Origin: Nitrospirota bacterium
GTDB taxonomy: Bacteria; Nitrospirota; Thermodesulfovibrionia; Thermodesulfovibrionales; JdFR-88
Direction: 5' to 3'
NCBI GenBank assembly: GCA_021789735.1
Contig: JAJYJB010000066.1
Coordinates: 1 to 14,342, forward strand
Length of the DNA: 14,342 nucleotides
Shown one piece after another: positions 1 through 6,939 of the stretch (its first letter is position 1; each line of letters starts with the position of its first letter). Below the pieces are notes generated by a model. The model was not told the DNA's origin. It searched no databases and worked only from the letters and a program-made list of their open reading frames with translations. Position numbers and translations under genes: made by a program.

Positions 1-510
1 TTCCTGATAGCGGAGGCGCTGAAGGGGCTTTTTTCGGTCATCAAGGACCCGGACTTCCTGATGGTGGTTAAGATATATCTTTATTCCTGCGTCCGGCGCG
101 CGGAGCTGGTGAGGTTGGGTGCCGAGGATATTGACCTGGTAAACAATAAGATCTATGTGCGCAAGACCAAAACGCACAAGGACAGGATCGTGCCCATCTG
201 CACGGAACTCCGTCCCATCCTGGAGGGATTTTTAAAATTCGATATAGGGCCTCTCTTTCCTCAATGGACGAGTCCTGACACGCTTTCGAGGCTCTTCCAT
301 GAATATGCGGAGAAAGCCGGAATAAAACACACCCTTAAGGACCTTAGGCACACGTTCGGCAGCTACCTCCGGATGGAGGGTGCCGACCTGGACGTTATCC
401 GGAAGCTCATGGGACACACGGACATAAAGACAACGCTCATCTATGCCAAGGTTGGCGACGAGACGCTGCAACAGGCTGTGAACAAGCTGAGCTTCGCGGG
501 AAAGTCTTGA
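1..510 (+). CDS. Tyrosine recombinase/integrase, C-terminal catalytic part (5' end outside window)
   Basis: The frame is open from base 1, so the N-terminal DNA-binding part lies off the left edge; 169 codons are visible. Seen: box I SCVRRAEL with the catalytic Arg at 94-96; a beta-hairpin Lys in KTKTHKDRIVPI; box II KDLRHTFGS with Arg at 346-348; LMGHTDIKTT with His at 415-417; and the nucleophilic Tyr at 442-444 in TLIYAKV. The order R-K-x-R-H-Y is that of phage and genomic-island integrases, which cut and rejoin DNA through a 3'-phosphotyrosine. The first residue of the HxxR motif is Lys (337-339) rather than the usual His, a substitution that may be tolerated. The gene ends about 70 bases from a broken tRNA-Gln gene, which fits an element integrase placed next to its attachment site. 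XerC/D is less likely because of this context. The family call is secure; the exact element is unknown. Confidence 0.93.
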   Translation, partial: FLIAEALKGLFSVIKDPDFLMVVKIYLYSCVRRAELVRLGAEDIDLVNNKIYVRKTKTHKDRIVPICTELRPILEGFLKFDIGPLFPQWTSPDTLSRLFHEYAEKAGIKHTLKDLRHTFGSYLRMEGADLDVIRKLMGHTDIKTTLIYAKVGDETLQQAVNKLSFAGKS

Positions 511-577
511 TGGGTTTGTCAGCAGATTGTCTTCAGAGGGAGTCTAACCGCTTGATTTTATTAGGAGAGCAATTCTA

Positions 578-614
578 TCCAGAGTCTGCCGTCTTGCCCT
601 TAGACGACTCCCCA
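578..614 (-). pseudogene. tRNA-Gln(CTG) 5' half, truncated after the anticodon loop
   Basis: Read on the minus strand from 614: acceptor strand TGGGGAG, then TC (positions 8-9 as in glutamine tRNAs), a D arm with GTC/GAC closing TAAGGGCAA, one linker base, 5' anticodon stem GCAGA, and loop CTCTGGA with anticodon CTG at 582-580. The next bases, TAGAA, cannot pair with GCAGA. No T arm of GGTTCGAATCC type and no CTCCCCA acceptor strand follow. The match to the tRNA-Gln consensus therefore stops at the end of the anticodon loop, where many tyrosine recombinases cut tRNA attachment sites. An upstream promoter remains (668-695). Together with the neighbouring integrase this suggests an attachment-site half whose partner 3' half lies at the far end of an element, or was lost. 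It is unlikely to make a functional tRNA. Confidence 0.75.
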
Positions 615-667
615 AAAAACCAACAGTTTCCGCTACCGCGGAAAGCGGCCTGAAAGAGCAATATTAT

Positions 668-695
668 ATTATCAAAAACCCCGAAAGACCGTCAA
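668..695 (-). promoter_or_regulatory. Sigma-70-like promoter of the truncated tRNA-Gln
   Basis: On the minus strand there is TTGACG (695-690), a 16-base spacer, and GATAAT (673-668). Initiation would fall near 661, about 47 bases before the tRNA 5' end at 614. Near-consensus hexamers upstream of only half a tRNA imply the gene was once whole. Confidence 0.6.
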
Positions 696-720
696 TCTCC
701 ACCCGGCTGCGGTTTTTTTT
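674..720 (+). terminator. Possible rho-independent terminator after the integrase
   Basis: AAAAACC at 674-680 can pair with GGTTTTT at 711-717, and a T8 tract (713-720) follows a GC-rich stretch, CCGGCTGCGG. The inner stem is weak, so this is tentative. Because of the A/T flanks it could act in both directions. Confidence 0.3.
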
Positions 721-757
721 CGTGGAGCGGATGCCGCCCCCCGACCTTTGGCCCGTA

Positions 758-785
758 TTGAAAATACCCTGAAGGGTGATAGCAT
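758..785 (+). promoter_or_regulatory. Promoter of the phosphoribosyltransferase/hydrolase gene, with a dyad in the spacer
   Basis: TTGAAA (758-763) is followed by 16 bases and TAGCAT (780-785), preceded by an extended -10 TGA (777-779). Transcription would start near 792, giving a leader of about 59 bases with an AAAGGGGG ribosome-binding site (836-842) before the ATG at 851. ACCCT-GA-AGGGT (766-777) is a perfect dyad inside the promoter spacer and could be an operator. Confidence 0.5.
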
Positions 786-850
786 TTTAACGGGGCAAAG
801 CAAAAAACAAGCGCCTCAGCGGGTCCCAATTTTCAAAGGGGGTTTCCTTT

Positions 851-2158
851 ATGTTCAGAGACAGGGCTGACGCCGGGGCCAAACTGGCCGCAGCGCTTAA
901 AAACTACAAGGGGCAAAATGTCATAGTCCTCGGGTTGCCAAGAGGAGGCGTTGTGACGGGCGCCCAGGTGGCCCAGTACCTGAACGCCCCTCTGGATGTG
1001 CTCATCGTAAGGAAGCTTGGCGTGCCATGGCAGCCGGAGCTTGCCATGGGGGCCATTTCGGAAACTGGCGCCGTCGTCTTTAACGAGGAGGTCATCCAGG
1101 CGTATCGGGTCCCCCGCGCGGACATAGACAAGGAAATAGCCCTGCAGAAAAAAGAGATAAACCGGCGCATCGCGCTGTACAGGAAGGGCAGGGGCCTCAG
1201 GCCGCTCAAGGGGGCAACCTGCGTTCTGGTCGATGACGGGCTTGCGACCGGGGCCACAATGAAGGCGGCTATTGCCGCCCTGAAGCAGGAGGGCCTTCGA
1301 AAGCTCGTGGCTGCGGTCCCTGTCGCGCCGCCGGAGACGGCAAGGGAGATAAGCCGCATGGTTGATGATTTCGTCTGCCTGGAGCTGGACCCTTTTTTTG
1401 CCGCCCTGGGCAGCTACTACTATAAGTTCGATCAGGTGCCGGATGAAGATGTCGTGGAGCTGCTTGAGGAGTCGGCGAGAGCCGTGCCGGAGCCCGGCGA
1501 CCCCGTGACGAAATCCTCCGATGTCCGGATACCCGCAGGCGGAAACGCGGTCCTGGATGGAGACCTCCAGATGCCGCGCGGCGCGCGCTCCGTCGTGATA
1601 TTCGCCCATGGCAGCGGGAGCAGCCGCTTTAGCCCCCGGAACAGATTTGTGGCAAGCGTTTTGAGGGAGGCGGGCTTCGGCACTCTGCTTTTTGACCTTC
1701 TTACGGCCGGGGAGGAAAACGTCTACGACACCCGCTTCGATATAGACCTGCTAGCAGGGCGGCTGGCCGCGGCCACCAGGTGGCTGGTTGAAAACCCTCC
1801 CGTCAAGGAGGGGCTTCGGATAGGCTACCTCGGCGCAAGCACGGGGGCGGCGGCAGCCCTTCAGGCGGCGGCCCTGCTCGATGGGCGGGTCCCCATAGGG
1901 GCGATCGTCTCAAGGGGCGGAAGGCCGGACCTGGCGTCTGAAGACGCCCTCGGCAAGGTCACCTGCCCGACACTTTTTATCGTCGGAGAGTTCGACCGGC
2001 TGGTTATGGAGCTTAACAGGAGGGCTTTTGAGTCGCTGGGAGCAGGCGAGAAGAAGATAGAGGTTGTCCCGGGGGCCACTCACCTTTTCGAAGAGCCCGG
2101 CGCGCTTGAGCAGGTGGCCAGACTGGCAAGCGCATGGTTCGAAAAACACATCACTTGA
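851..2158 (+). CDS. Phosphoribosyltransferase-alpha/beta hydrolase fusion protein
   Basis: 435 residues in two domains. Residues 1 to about 215 form a type I phosphoribosyltransferase fold: LGLPRGGV near 28-34 and the PRPP-binding loop VLVDDGLATGATM at 125-137, with two acidic residues and a TGAT turn. Residues about 225-435 form a dienelactone-hydrolase-like alpha/beta hydrolase: oxyanion strand FAHGSGSS (251-258), nucleophile elbow GASTG with Ser330, acid Asp382 in VGEFD, and His411 in GATHLFEE. Both active sites look intact. Fusions of this kind are known in other bacteria, but their substrates are not settled and I assign none. The ATG at 851 follows an AAAGGGGG ribosome-binding site at 836-842. 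The gene is monocistronic, with its own promoter, and ends by overlapping the stop of the opposing cytochrome gene by 8 bases (2151-2158). Confidence 0.9.
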   Translation: MFRDRADAGAKLAAALKNYKGQNVIVLGLPRGGVVTGAQVAQYLNAPLDVLIVRKLGVPWQPELAMGAISETGAVVFNEEVIQAYRVPRADIDKEIALQKKEINRRIALYRKGRGLRPLKGATCVLVDDGLATGATMKAAIAALKQEGLRKLVAAVPVAPPETAREISRMVDDFVCLELDPFFAALGSYYYKFDQVPDEDVVELLEESARAVPEPGDPVTKSSDVRIPAGGNAVLDGDLQMPRGARSVVIFAHGSGSSRFSPRNRFVASVLREAGFGTLLFDLLTAGEENVYDTRFDIDLLAGRLAAATRWLVENPPVKEGLRIGYLGASTGAAAALQAAALLDGRVPIGAIVSRGGRPDLASEDALGKVTCPTLFIVGEFDRLVMELNRRAFESLGAGEKKIEVVPGATHLFEEPGALEQVARLASAWFEKHIT

Positions 2159-4061
2159 ACCCGGCAATGTATTTTTCAGCCTCCCCGGCGTTATGGAAGA
2201 CCAGTTCCTTGAGACGCCTGAACCTGATCAGCTTCTCCTTGCCAAAATCCTTTGACCTTGCCTGCATGGCCGCAAGTCTTTTTTGGGCCCTGGCCCAGGT
2301 GCGCAGCGCCCTTTCGTAACGGGCCGGGTTTGTCTTTATTAAGAAGTCTCCGGGGGCCTTCCATTTGTTTTTCATATAGACCCATGAAGCAAAGTCGGCA
2401 AGCTTGGCGCCCTGAAGGGGCACGATGGGGGTCGTGTTCCTCAGGCCCACGATGCGTATGCCGTTTTTGCCGGCCACTATCTCGTGCGTCCCCTTGAAGG
2501 GCAGCGCCCCCTGGTCCTGCTCGAACTTCCAGTGCGACGTTGATACCTGCACGCCTCCCCGTCCGTGGCAGGAAGCGCAGCTTCTGGCCTTGCCGTAAGG
2601 GTGCGAGGCCTGCTCTATCTCAAGCCACAGGAGCTGCTTGTTGTCCGCGGGCAGGCCGCTCACGGTACCCACTATGTAATACGCGTCCTTCGTCTGGCCG
2701 TCCGGCCAGCGGAACATTATCCTCGTGGAAGGCGGAACGTTCTTTTTGAAGTTCCCAAGGGCGTGGGGCCACACCTTCACGGGCATCCATGTTCCCTTCT
2801 GGTCCCTCATTATTATGGGGGGGCGTTGAATGCCGTAATAGAGGGAATACTTGACGAAAGGATTGGGTCTGCCTGCCACTTCGCCAGGCCCCCAGATCGT
2901 AAGCTGATAACCCCTCAACTGGCTCAAATGGCAGGCCGCGCAGTTCAGGTCCCTGTGGACGCTTTTTGCCAATGCCGCCTGGGCCTCCAGGTGGCAGTCC
3001 TGGCAGGTGGCTTTGCGCATCATGTCGCCCATCCCCTTGGGGCCCATCTGGTGGCAGTCCACGCACTGCAGGCCCTTTGTGTAATGCACATCAGGCTTCT
3101 CGCCGGTCGGGATGGAATAGTCACCCCCGATGTATGTCTCTCCCCTCCTGCTCTGCATCGCGCCCGGGTGGCATATGCTTGTCCCCCTCCCGTCGCCCGC
3201 GCAGTTCAGGGCCGGGGGCTTCCTATAAAAATTATGGACCCCAAGCGTAGCGCTCGGGGCGTAATGGCAGTCCAGGCAGCCCGGATGGCATACGTTACAG
3301 AAACGCTGCTTGGCCCTGGCCTGCTGGTGGGTGAAGGGCACGTCCATTTCCGCGGCTATCCTTTTTGTGTTCGAATAATCGAAGCCCGTCTTCCTGAGCC
3401 TCTTTTGCGGAGGGACGTCCGCAAACGAAGGGCCGCAGTTGTGGGGGCCATAAGGATAAAGCCAGCTCCTCATCGTGCGCTGCCTGTAGTCCGCCCCCAT
3501 GTCGGAGGTCTCAAACTGTTTTAACTCCTCCGGGTGGCAGCCGGGCTTCCCGCACGTCTTTTTTACGATCTCCGGGTCAAAGTCCAGCGTGTCCGGGTTC
3601 CTGTCCTGCCAAAGAAGGTTCCTGACCTCGGGATTAACATACAGCTTCCCGTCCGCGGACCTCACGTGCGGCAGCAGGTCCCTTATCCCGAACGGGCCGG
3701 TGGGAACGAGAGGGCCTGGAAGCACGTCTCTTCTGTTCAGGACTTTTCCGTCGTAGCCTATGAACAGGGCCTTGAGCATGCCCTTGTGGGCGTCTTTCAT
3801 GTTGTTTGCCCTTCCGTTTCCAAGGTGGCAGTCCCGGCAGGTTATGTTTGTATGATGGCTTTGCTTCTCGACCATCTCCTGGGTGATGTAGAACTCGGGA
3901 TAGCCCAGCTTCGCGAGTTCTTTCCGGTTGGAGTGGCATTTTATGCAGCCCTCGCTCGTGTTCTGCCACGCCTTGTAGCCGGACGCCGCGAGGACAACGA
4001 AAAACTGGAGCGCCAGAAAGACAAGGAGCGCGTTTTTCATCCTGCCCCCTGTCTTTTTCAT
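2151..4061 (-). CDS. Multiheme c-type cytochrome (8 CXXCH motifs, one CX4CH, one possible CX9CH)
   Basis: 636 residues from the chosen start. A hydrophobic segment at about 11-28 is a membrane anchor or signal peptide, so the rest should be periplasmic. Canonical heme motifs have their first Cys at residues 39, 75, 255, 262, 333, 353, 374 and 495. C170-GKPG-C175-H176 is a CX4CH site, and C287 to C297-H298 has CX9CH spacing, which may or may not bind heme. Cys209, next to His208, is outside any motif. The first two motifs and the sequence between them recall NapC/NirT-type quinol-linked cytochromes, so an electron-transfer or reductase role is likely; the substrate is unknown. ExtKL-like multiheme (seleno)cytochromes are one family to compare. 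An ATG at 4163 is also in frame but lies inside mutS2; 4061 follows an AGG element and precedes the hydrophobic segment, and ATG 4040 is possible. The gene starts 31 bases after mutS2. Confidence 0.88.
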   Translation of the reverse strand: MKKTGGRMKNALLVFLALQFFVVLAASGYKAWQNTSEGCIKCHSNRKELAKLGYPEFYITQEMVEKQSHHTNITCRDCHLGNGRANNMKDAHKGMLKALFIGYDGKVLNRRDVLPGPLVPTGPFGIRDLLPHVRSADGKLYVNPEVRNLLWQDRNPDTLDFDPEIVKKTCGKPGCHPEELKQFETSDMGADYRQRTMRSWLYPYGPHNCGPSFADVPPQKRLRKTGFDYSNTKRIAAEMDVPFTHQQARAKQRFCNVCHPGCLDCHYAPSATLGVHNFYRKPPALNCAGDGRGTSICHPGAMQSRRGETYIGGDYSIPTGEKPDVHYTKGLQCVDCHQMGPKGMGDMMRKATCQDCHLEAQAALAKSVHRDLNCAACHLSQLRGYQLTIWGPGEVAGRPNPFVKYSLYYGIQRPPIIMRDQKGTWMPVKVWPHALGNFKKNVPPSTRIMFRWPDGQTKDAYYIVGTVSGLPADNKQLLWLEIEQASHPYGKARSCASCHGRGGVQVSTSHWKFEQDQGALPFKGTHEIVAGKNGIRIVGLRNTTPIVPLQGAKLADFASWVYMKNKWKAPGDFLIKTNPARYERALRTWARAQKRLAAMQARSKDFGKEKLIRFRRLKELVFHNAGEAEKYIAGFK

Positions 4062-4092
4062 CTTCCCGCCTTTTTTCTCGTAAACGTTTTTA

Positions 4093-6501
4093 TCACTTGA
4101 TCGTGATGACCGTAACGCCTTCTCTCCCCTCGGAGGGCGCGCCGCCCCTGAACCTTTCCACAAGCGGATGCCCCTTGATGTGCTCCCGCACCGCCCTCAT
4201 AAGCTGGCCCGTCCCCATCCCGTGTATCACGGTGACCTCTTTAAGCCCCATTATGGAGGCGTCGTTCAAGAAAGGCTCCAGTCTCGATAAGGCCTCATCC
4301 ACCCTCGTGCCAATAAGGTTCAGGCTTGCCGCAGCGGATCCATTTTCTTCTTTTTCGATGTTCACCCCTCCGGCGGAGGGCCTCTCCTTTCCGGCCCCGG
4401 GCGAGACCCCGCTTATATCGGAGAGCGGCACGTCCGCATACATCCCGCCGGTCTTGATCCTTATGCGCCCCTGCCTCTCGTCCACGCGGATGACCATCCC
4501 CGCACTGGACCCGAAGGACCTTCTGACATGGACGATGTCCCCTTCCCTTATGTCCGGGGCGGAAAAGGTTTTTTGTGTTCCCCCCTTTTTCCCTTCCCGG
4601 CCCACGGAATCGAATTCATTCTGGAGCCTTTGGCGCTCAAGGTTGAGCTTTTTAAGGGTTTCCCTGGCCAAGGCCTTTTTCTCCCTCTTTGCCTCTTCGA
4701 TCCATGCGTTTATCTGCCGCCTGGCATCTGAGACAATGCGGCCTGCCTGCTCGTAGGCCGCGGCCAGCGCCTCCTTGCGCTCCGTCTCCTCTTTTTCCCT
4801 TGCCTCCTCAAAACGCCTCTGCCTTTCATCGAGGGCGGTCTTCTGCCGCTCCAGCTCCTCAAGAGATTCGTCATAGAGGACGCTCTTTTCCTTCATCTGG
4901 CTGATGAGATCCTGGAGCTCAAGCTGGTTTGTGCCAAGGAGTCTTTTGGCCTCCTCCACGATGCCCTCCGGCATGCCCAGCCTGAGGGCGGTTTCGAGCG
5001 CCCGGGACTGTCCGGGCTCCCCCACCTTCAGCCTGTAGAGCGGCGTGAGCGTCCTGGGGGAAAACTCCATGGAGGCATTTACGATCCCGTCCGTGCGCTG
5101 CACGAAACCCACTATGTCCATGAGGTGGGTGGTGGCAAGCACCAGCGCCCCTTTCTCCTTCAGGTCCTTGAGTATGGCGCAGGCAAGGGCCGCCCCCTGT
5201 CCGGGGTCCGTGCCGGTGCCAAGCTCATCCATCAATATGATCATCCTGGAGTCCGCTCTTTTTATGATCTTCGAAAGGTTCGACACATGGGCGGAGAAGG
5301 TGGAGAGGCTTTCATCTATGGCCTGCTCGTCCCCAATGTCAGCGATGACTTCCTCCACGAGGGGCAGGGTGGTGGAAGGCCCGGCCGGCACTGGTATGCC
5401 GGAGAGGGCCATGATTATGAGGAGCCCGGCCGTTTTTATGGCTATGGTCTTTCCCCCGGCGTTAGGGCCGGTTATGACCATCGCCCTGTCTGCCCCGCCA
5501 AGCTCCAGTTCGAGCGGTACGACTTCCCTCGCGCGCTCTTTTTCTCTGCTTTCAAGCAGCAGCAGAAGCGGGTGCTTCGCGCCCTTGAGCCTGATAACGG
5601 AGGATGTGTTTATCTCCGGGGTGTTCAGGCTGAAGGCATCGGAGAAAAGCGCTATCGCCGAAAGGACATCAAGCGAGACAAGGACGTCGTACTCGGCAAG
5701 TATGCCGCTTGCGCAGGCGCGCACCTCCCGGCAGATGTCCCTTAATATGCGTATCTCCTCCGCCCTGGCGTCCGACTCCAGGTTCTCAAGCTCGTTTGTC
5801 GGGCCGATTATCTCAAGGGGCTCTATGAAGGCGGTCTCTCCACTTCTTGATACGTCGTGCGCAACGCCCGGCACCTGTCCCTTCGAGTCCATCCTTACGG
5901 GCAGCACCCACCTGCCCGACCGCCTGGAGATGAAGTCGTCCTGCAGGAACACGGCGGTCCTTTCGTCCCTCACCATGGCCTCCAGTTTCCTGCTTATCCT
6001 GGCCTGAAGGCCGCGCATTTTAGCCCTGAGCTCACGGAGCGCCGGGGAGGCGGTGTCTTTTATCTTGCCCTCGTGGTCTATGGAGTCCTCTATGCGTTTT
6101 GCTATCTCCGGGAACCCGGTAAGTCCGCCCGCAAGCTCTTTAAGATGCGGCAGGGGATCCGAACGCCTCTCCTTATTTATAAGCAGGGAGGCGGCCCGGG
6201 CCATATTGAGCACGTGGCAGAGGGCAAGAAGCTCCGGCGGCTCGGCGGCGGAGCCCTGAGGGCCCAGGCGCTCCACCGTTTTCGTTATGTCGCTGAATCC
6301 CGATATCTCAAGCGGCTCGGCAAGCGCCCTCAGCCTTCTTATCTCTTCCACCAGCCCGAAGCGCCGCTCTATCTCCAGCCTGTCGTCAAGGGGGCATATC
6401 CTGTGCGCCCTTTCCGCGGAGGCCTCGCTGTGGGTGTGTCCGGATATCGCGGTCAGTATCCTGTCAAACTCAAGTGTCCTTAAGGTTTCCTTTTTGATCA
6501 T
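4093..6501 (-). CDS. mutS2: MutS2 family ATPase with C-terminal Smr domain
   Basis: 802 residues, close to the usual MutS2 length. It lacks the mismatch-binding N-terminal domain of MutS. Walker A GPNAGGKT at 345-352, Walker B ILMDE at 422-426 in the MutS signature DELGTGTDP, and ATTHL at 456-460 define the ATPase. A charged coiled coil runs from about 535 to 630, a small KOW-like segment from about 650 to 700, and the Smr domain from about 727 to 802 with HGMGTG at 760-765. The Smr LDLRG-type motif reads LNLIG, so Asp is replaced by Asn, which may mean weak or no nuclease activity. Known roles in the family are anti-recombination and, in Bacillus, sensing and splitting of collided ribosomes. 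The ATG at 6501 follows GAAGGA and overlaps the stop of the GGQ gene (ATGA), so the pair is translationally coupled. A longer start at 6702 would lie inside that gene. Confidence 0.95.
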   Translation of the reverse strand: MIKKETLRTLEFDRILTAISGHTHSEASAERAHRICPLDDRLEIERRFGLVEEIRRLRALAEPLEISGFSDITKTVERLGPQGSAAEPPELLALCHVLNMARAASLLINKERRSDPLPHLKELAGGLTGFPEIAKRIEDSIDHEGKIKDTASPALRELRAKMRGLQARISRKLEAMVRDERTAVFLQDDFISRRSGRWVLPVRMDSKGQVPGVAHDVSRSGETAFIEPLEIIGPTNELENLESDARAEEIRILRDICREVRACASGILAEYDVLVSLDVLSAIALFSDAFSLNTPEINTSSVIRLKGAKHPLLLLLESREKERAREVVPLELELGGADRAMVITGPNAGGKTIAIKTAGLLIIMALSGIPVPAGPSTTLPLVEEVIADIGDEQAIDESLSTFSAHVSNLSKIIKRADSRMIILMDELGTGTDPGQGAALACAILKDLKEKGALVLATTHLMDIVGFVQRTDGIVNASMEFSPRTLTPLYRLKVGEPGQSRALETALRLGMPEGIVEEAKRLLGTNQLELQDLISQMKEKSVLYDESLEELERQKTALDERQRRFEEAREKEETERKEALAAAYEQAGRIVSDARRQINAWIEEAKREKKALARETLKKLNLERQRLQNEFDSVGREGKKGGTQKTFSAPDIREGDIVHVRRSFGSSAGMVIRVDERQGRIRIKTGGMYADVPLSDISGVSPGAGKERPSAGGVNIEKEENGSAAASLNLIGTRVDEALSRLEPFLNDASIMGLKEVTVIHGMGTGQLMRAVREHIKGHPLVERFRGGAPSEGREGVTVITIK

Positions 6502-6887
6502 TCTTCCTTCTGTGAATATTTTTCCTTCGATTTTCTTTTTCTTCTGGCTTTCTGCCTTCTTATTTTGTCCGCTTTTGCGCAGATGACGCCCGGGGCGGAA
6601 AGGGCGGTTTCGGCACCTCCGGCGGCAAGCGCCTCTATCCTTTCCGCCAGCTCCCGCCTGGCCAGGAACCTGTTTATGGATTGGCTGCGCTCCCGCATGC
6701 ATTTTATCTCTATCCCGGTTGGCAGGTGTTTAAGGTAAACGCACGAAGACGTCTTGTTGAGCTTCTGTCCTCCATGGCCCGATGAGCGGACGAACTTTTC
6801 AACGATGTCTTTTTCCAGGATGCGGAGGGCCTCCATCTTCAGCCTCAGAAGCCTGTTTTTCTCATCGCTCACGGCAAAATCGGGCAT
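6498..6887 (-). CDS. GGQ-motif release-factor-like peptidyl-tRNA hydrolase (codon-independent)
   Basis: 129 residues. RSSGHGGQKLNKTSS at 34-48 contains the GGQ tripeptide (39-41) that drives peptidyl-tRNA hydrolysis in class I release factors. LPTGIEIKCMRERSQSINRF (55-74) is the conserved second part of the RF-1 domain. There is no codon-recognition domain, and the last 25 residues are rich in Lys and Arg (RRQKARRKRKSKEK), as in ArfB and mtRF-R/C12orf65-type rescue factors, where a basic tail contacts rRNA or the mRNA channel. It should release nascent chains from stalled ribosomes or split large subunits; which of the two cannot be told. It has its own extended -10 promoter ending 5 bases before the ATG, and an in-frame TGA at 6893-6891 rules out an earlier start. 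Its stop overlaps the mutS2 start (ATGA). Confidence 0.9.
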   Translation of the reverse strand: MPDFAVSDEKNRLLRLKMEALRILEKDIVEKFVRSSGHGGQKLNKTSSCVYLKHLPTGIEIKCMRERSQSINRFLARRELAERIEALAAGGAETALSAPGVICAKADKIRRQKARRKRKSKEKYSQKEE

Positions 6888-6892
6888 GTTTC

Positions 6893-6901
6893 ATTATAAC
6901 A
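6893..6901 (-). promoter_or_regulatory. Extended -10 promoter, probably giving a leaderless GGQ-mutS2 mRNA
   Basis: On the minus strand TGT-TATAAT (6901-6893) is a consensus extended -10 box. It is followed by GAAAC and then the ATG at 6887. Normal initiation, about 7 bases after the box, would put the first base of the mRNA on or next to the A of the start codon. There is no Shine-Dalgarno sequence. I see no good -35 box, which an extended -10 can dispense with. Confidence 0.65.
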
Positions 6902-6939
6902 GGCGGGCAATATGCAAGGTGGGCAAGCGGGGGCCGCCT

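Larger units (their letters stand above)
511..850. other. 340-bp intergenic region at the putative element/chromosome boundary
   Basis: There is no convincing protein gene here. From left to right the region holds: about 65 bases after the integrase stop with no recognisable feature; the 5' half of tRNA-Gln on the minus strand (578-614); a short perfect dyad TTCCGC/GCGGAA around a TACC loop (628-643); the minus-strand promoter for the tRNA (668-695); a T8 tract at 713-720 that can pair with an upstream A5CC run; and the plus-strand promoter of the phosphoribosyltransferase gene (758-785). It is best read as the junction between integrated DNA on the left and chromosomal DNA on the right. Confidence 0.6.

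Noticed and set aside
511..614. Complete tRNA-Gln, perhaps with an intron in the anticodon loop
   Set aside because: After the loop no GGTTCGAATCC-type T arm is found and the 3' acceptor match (ACTCCCT) is imperfect; only TCTGC reappears, too little to support a 3' exon.
2565..3524. 319-codon plus-strand open frame opposite the cytochrome gene
   Set aside because: It is antisense to the heme-motif region, shows no recognisable domain, and exists because the GC-rich opposite frame lacks stops.
4062..4163. N-terminal extension of the cytochrome by 34 residues
   Set aside because: It would overlap the conserved end of the MutS2 Smr domain and put a charged segment before the signal/anchor helix.
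5045..6007. 320-codon plus-strand frame opposite mutS2
   Set aside because: It covers the conserved ATPase region in antisense and its Ser-rich product has no family features.
6502..6702. N-terminal extension of MutS2 by 67 residues
   Set aside because: It lies within the GGQ gene, is low-complexity and basic, and ATG 6501 has a ribosome-binding site and gives a standard MutS2 N-terminus.
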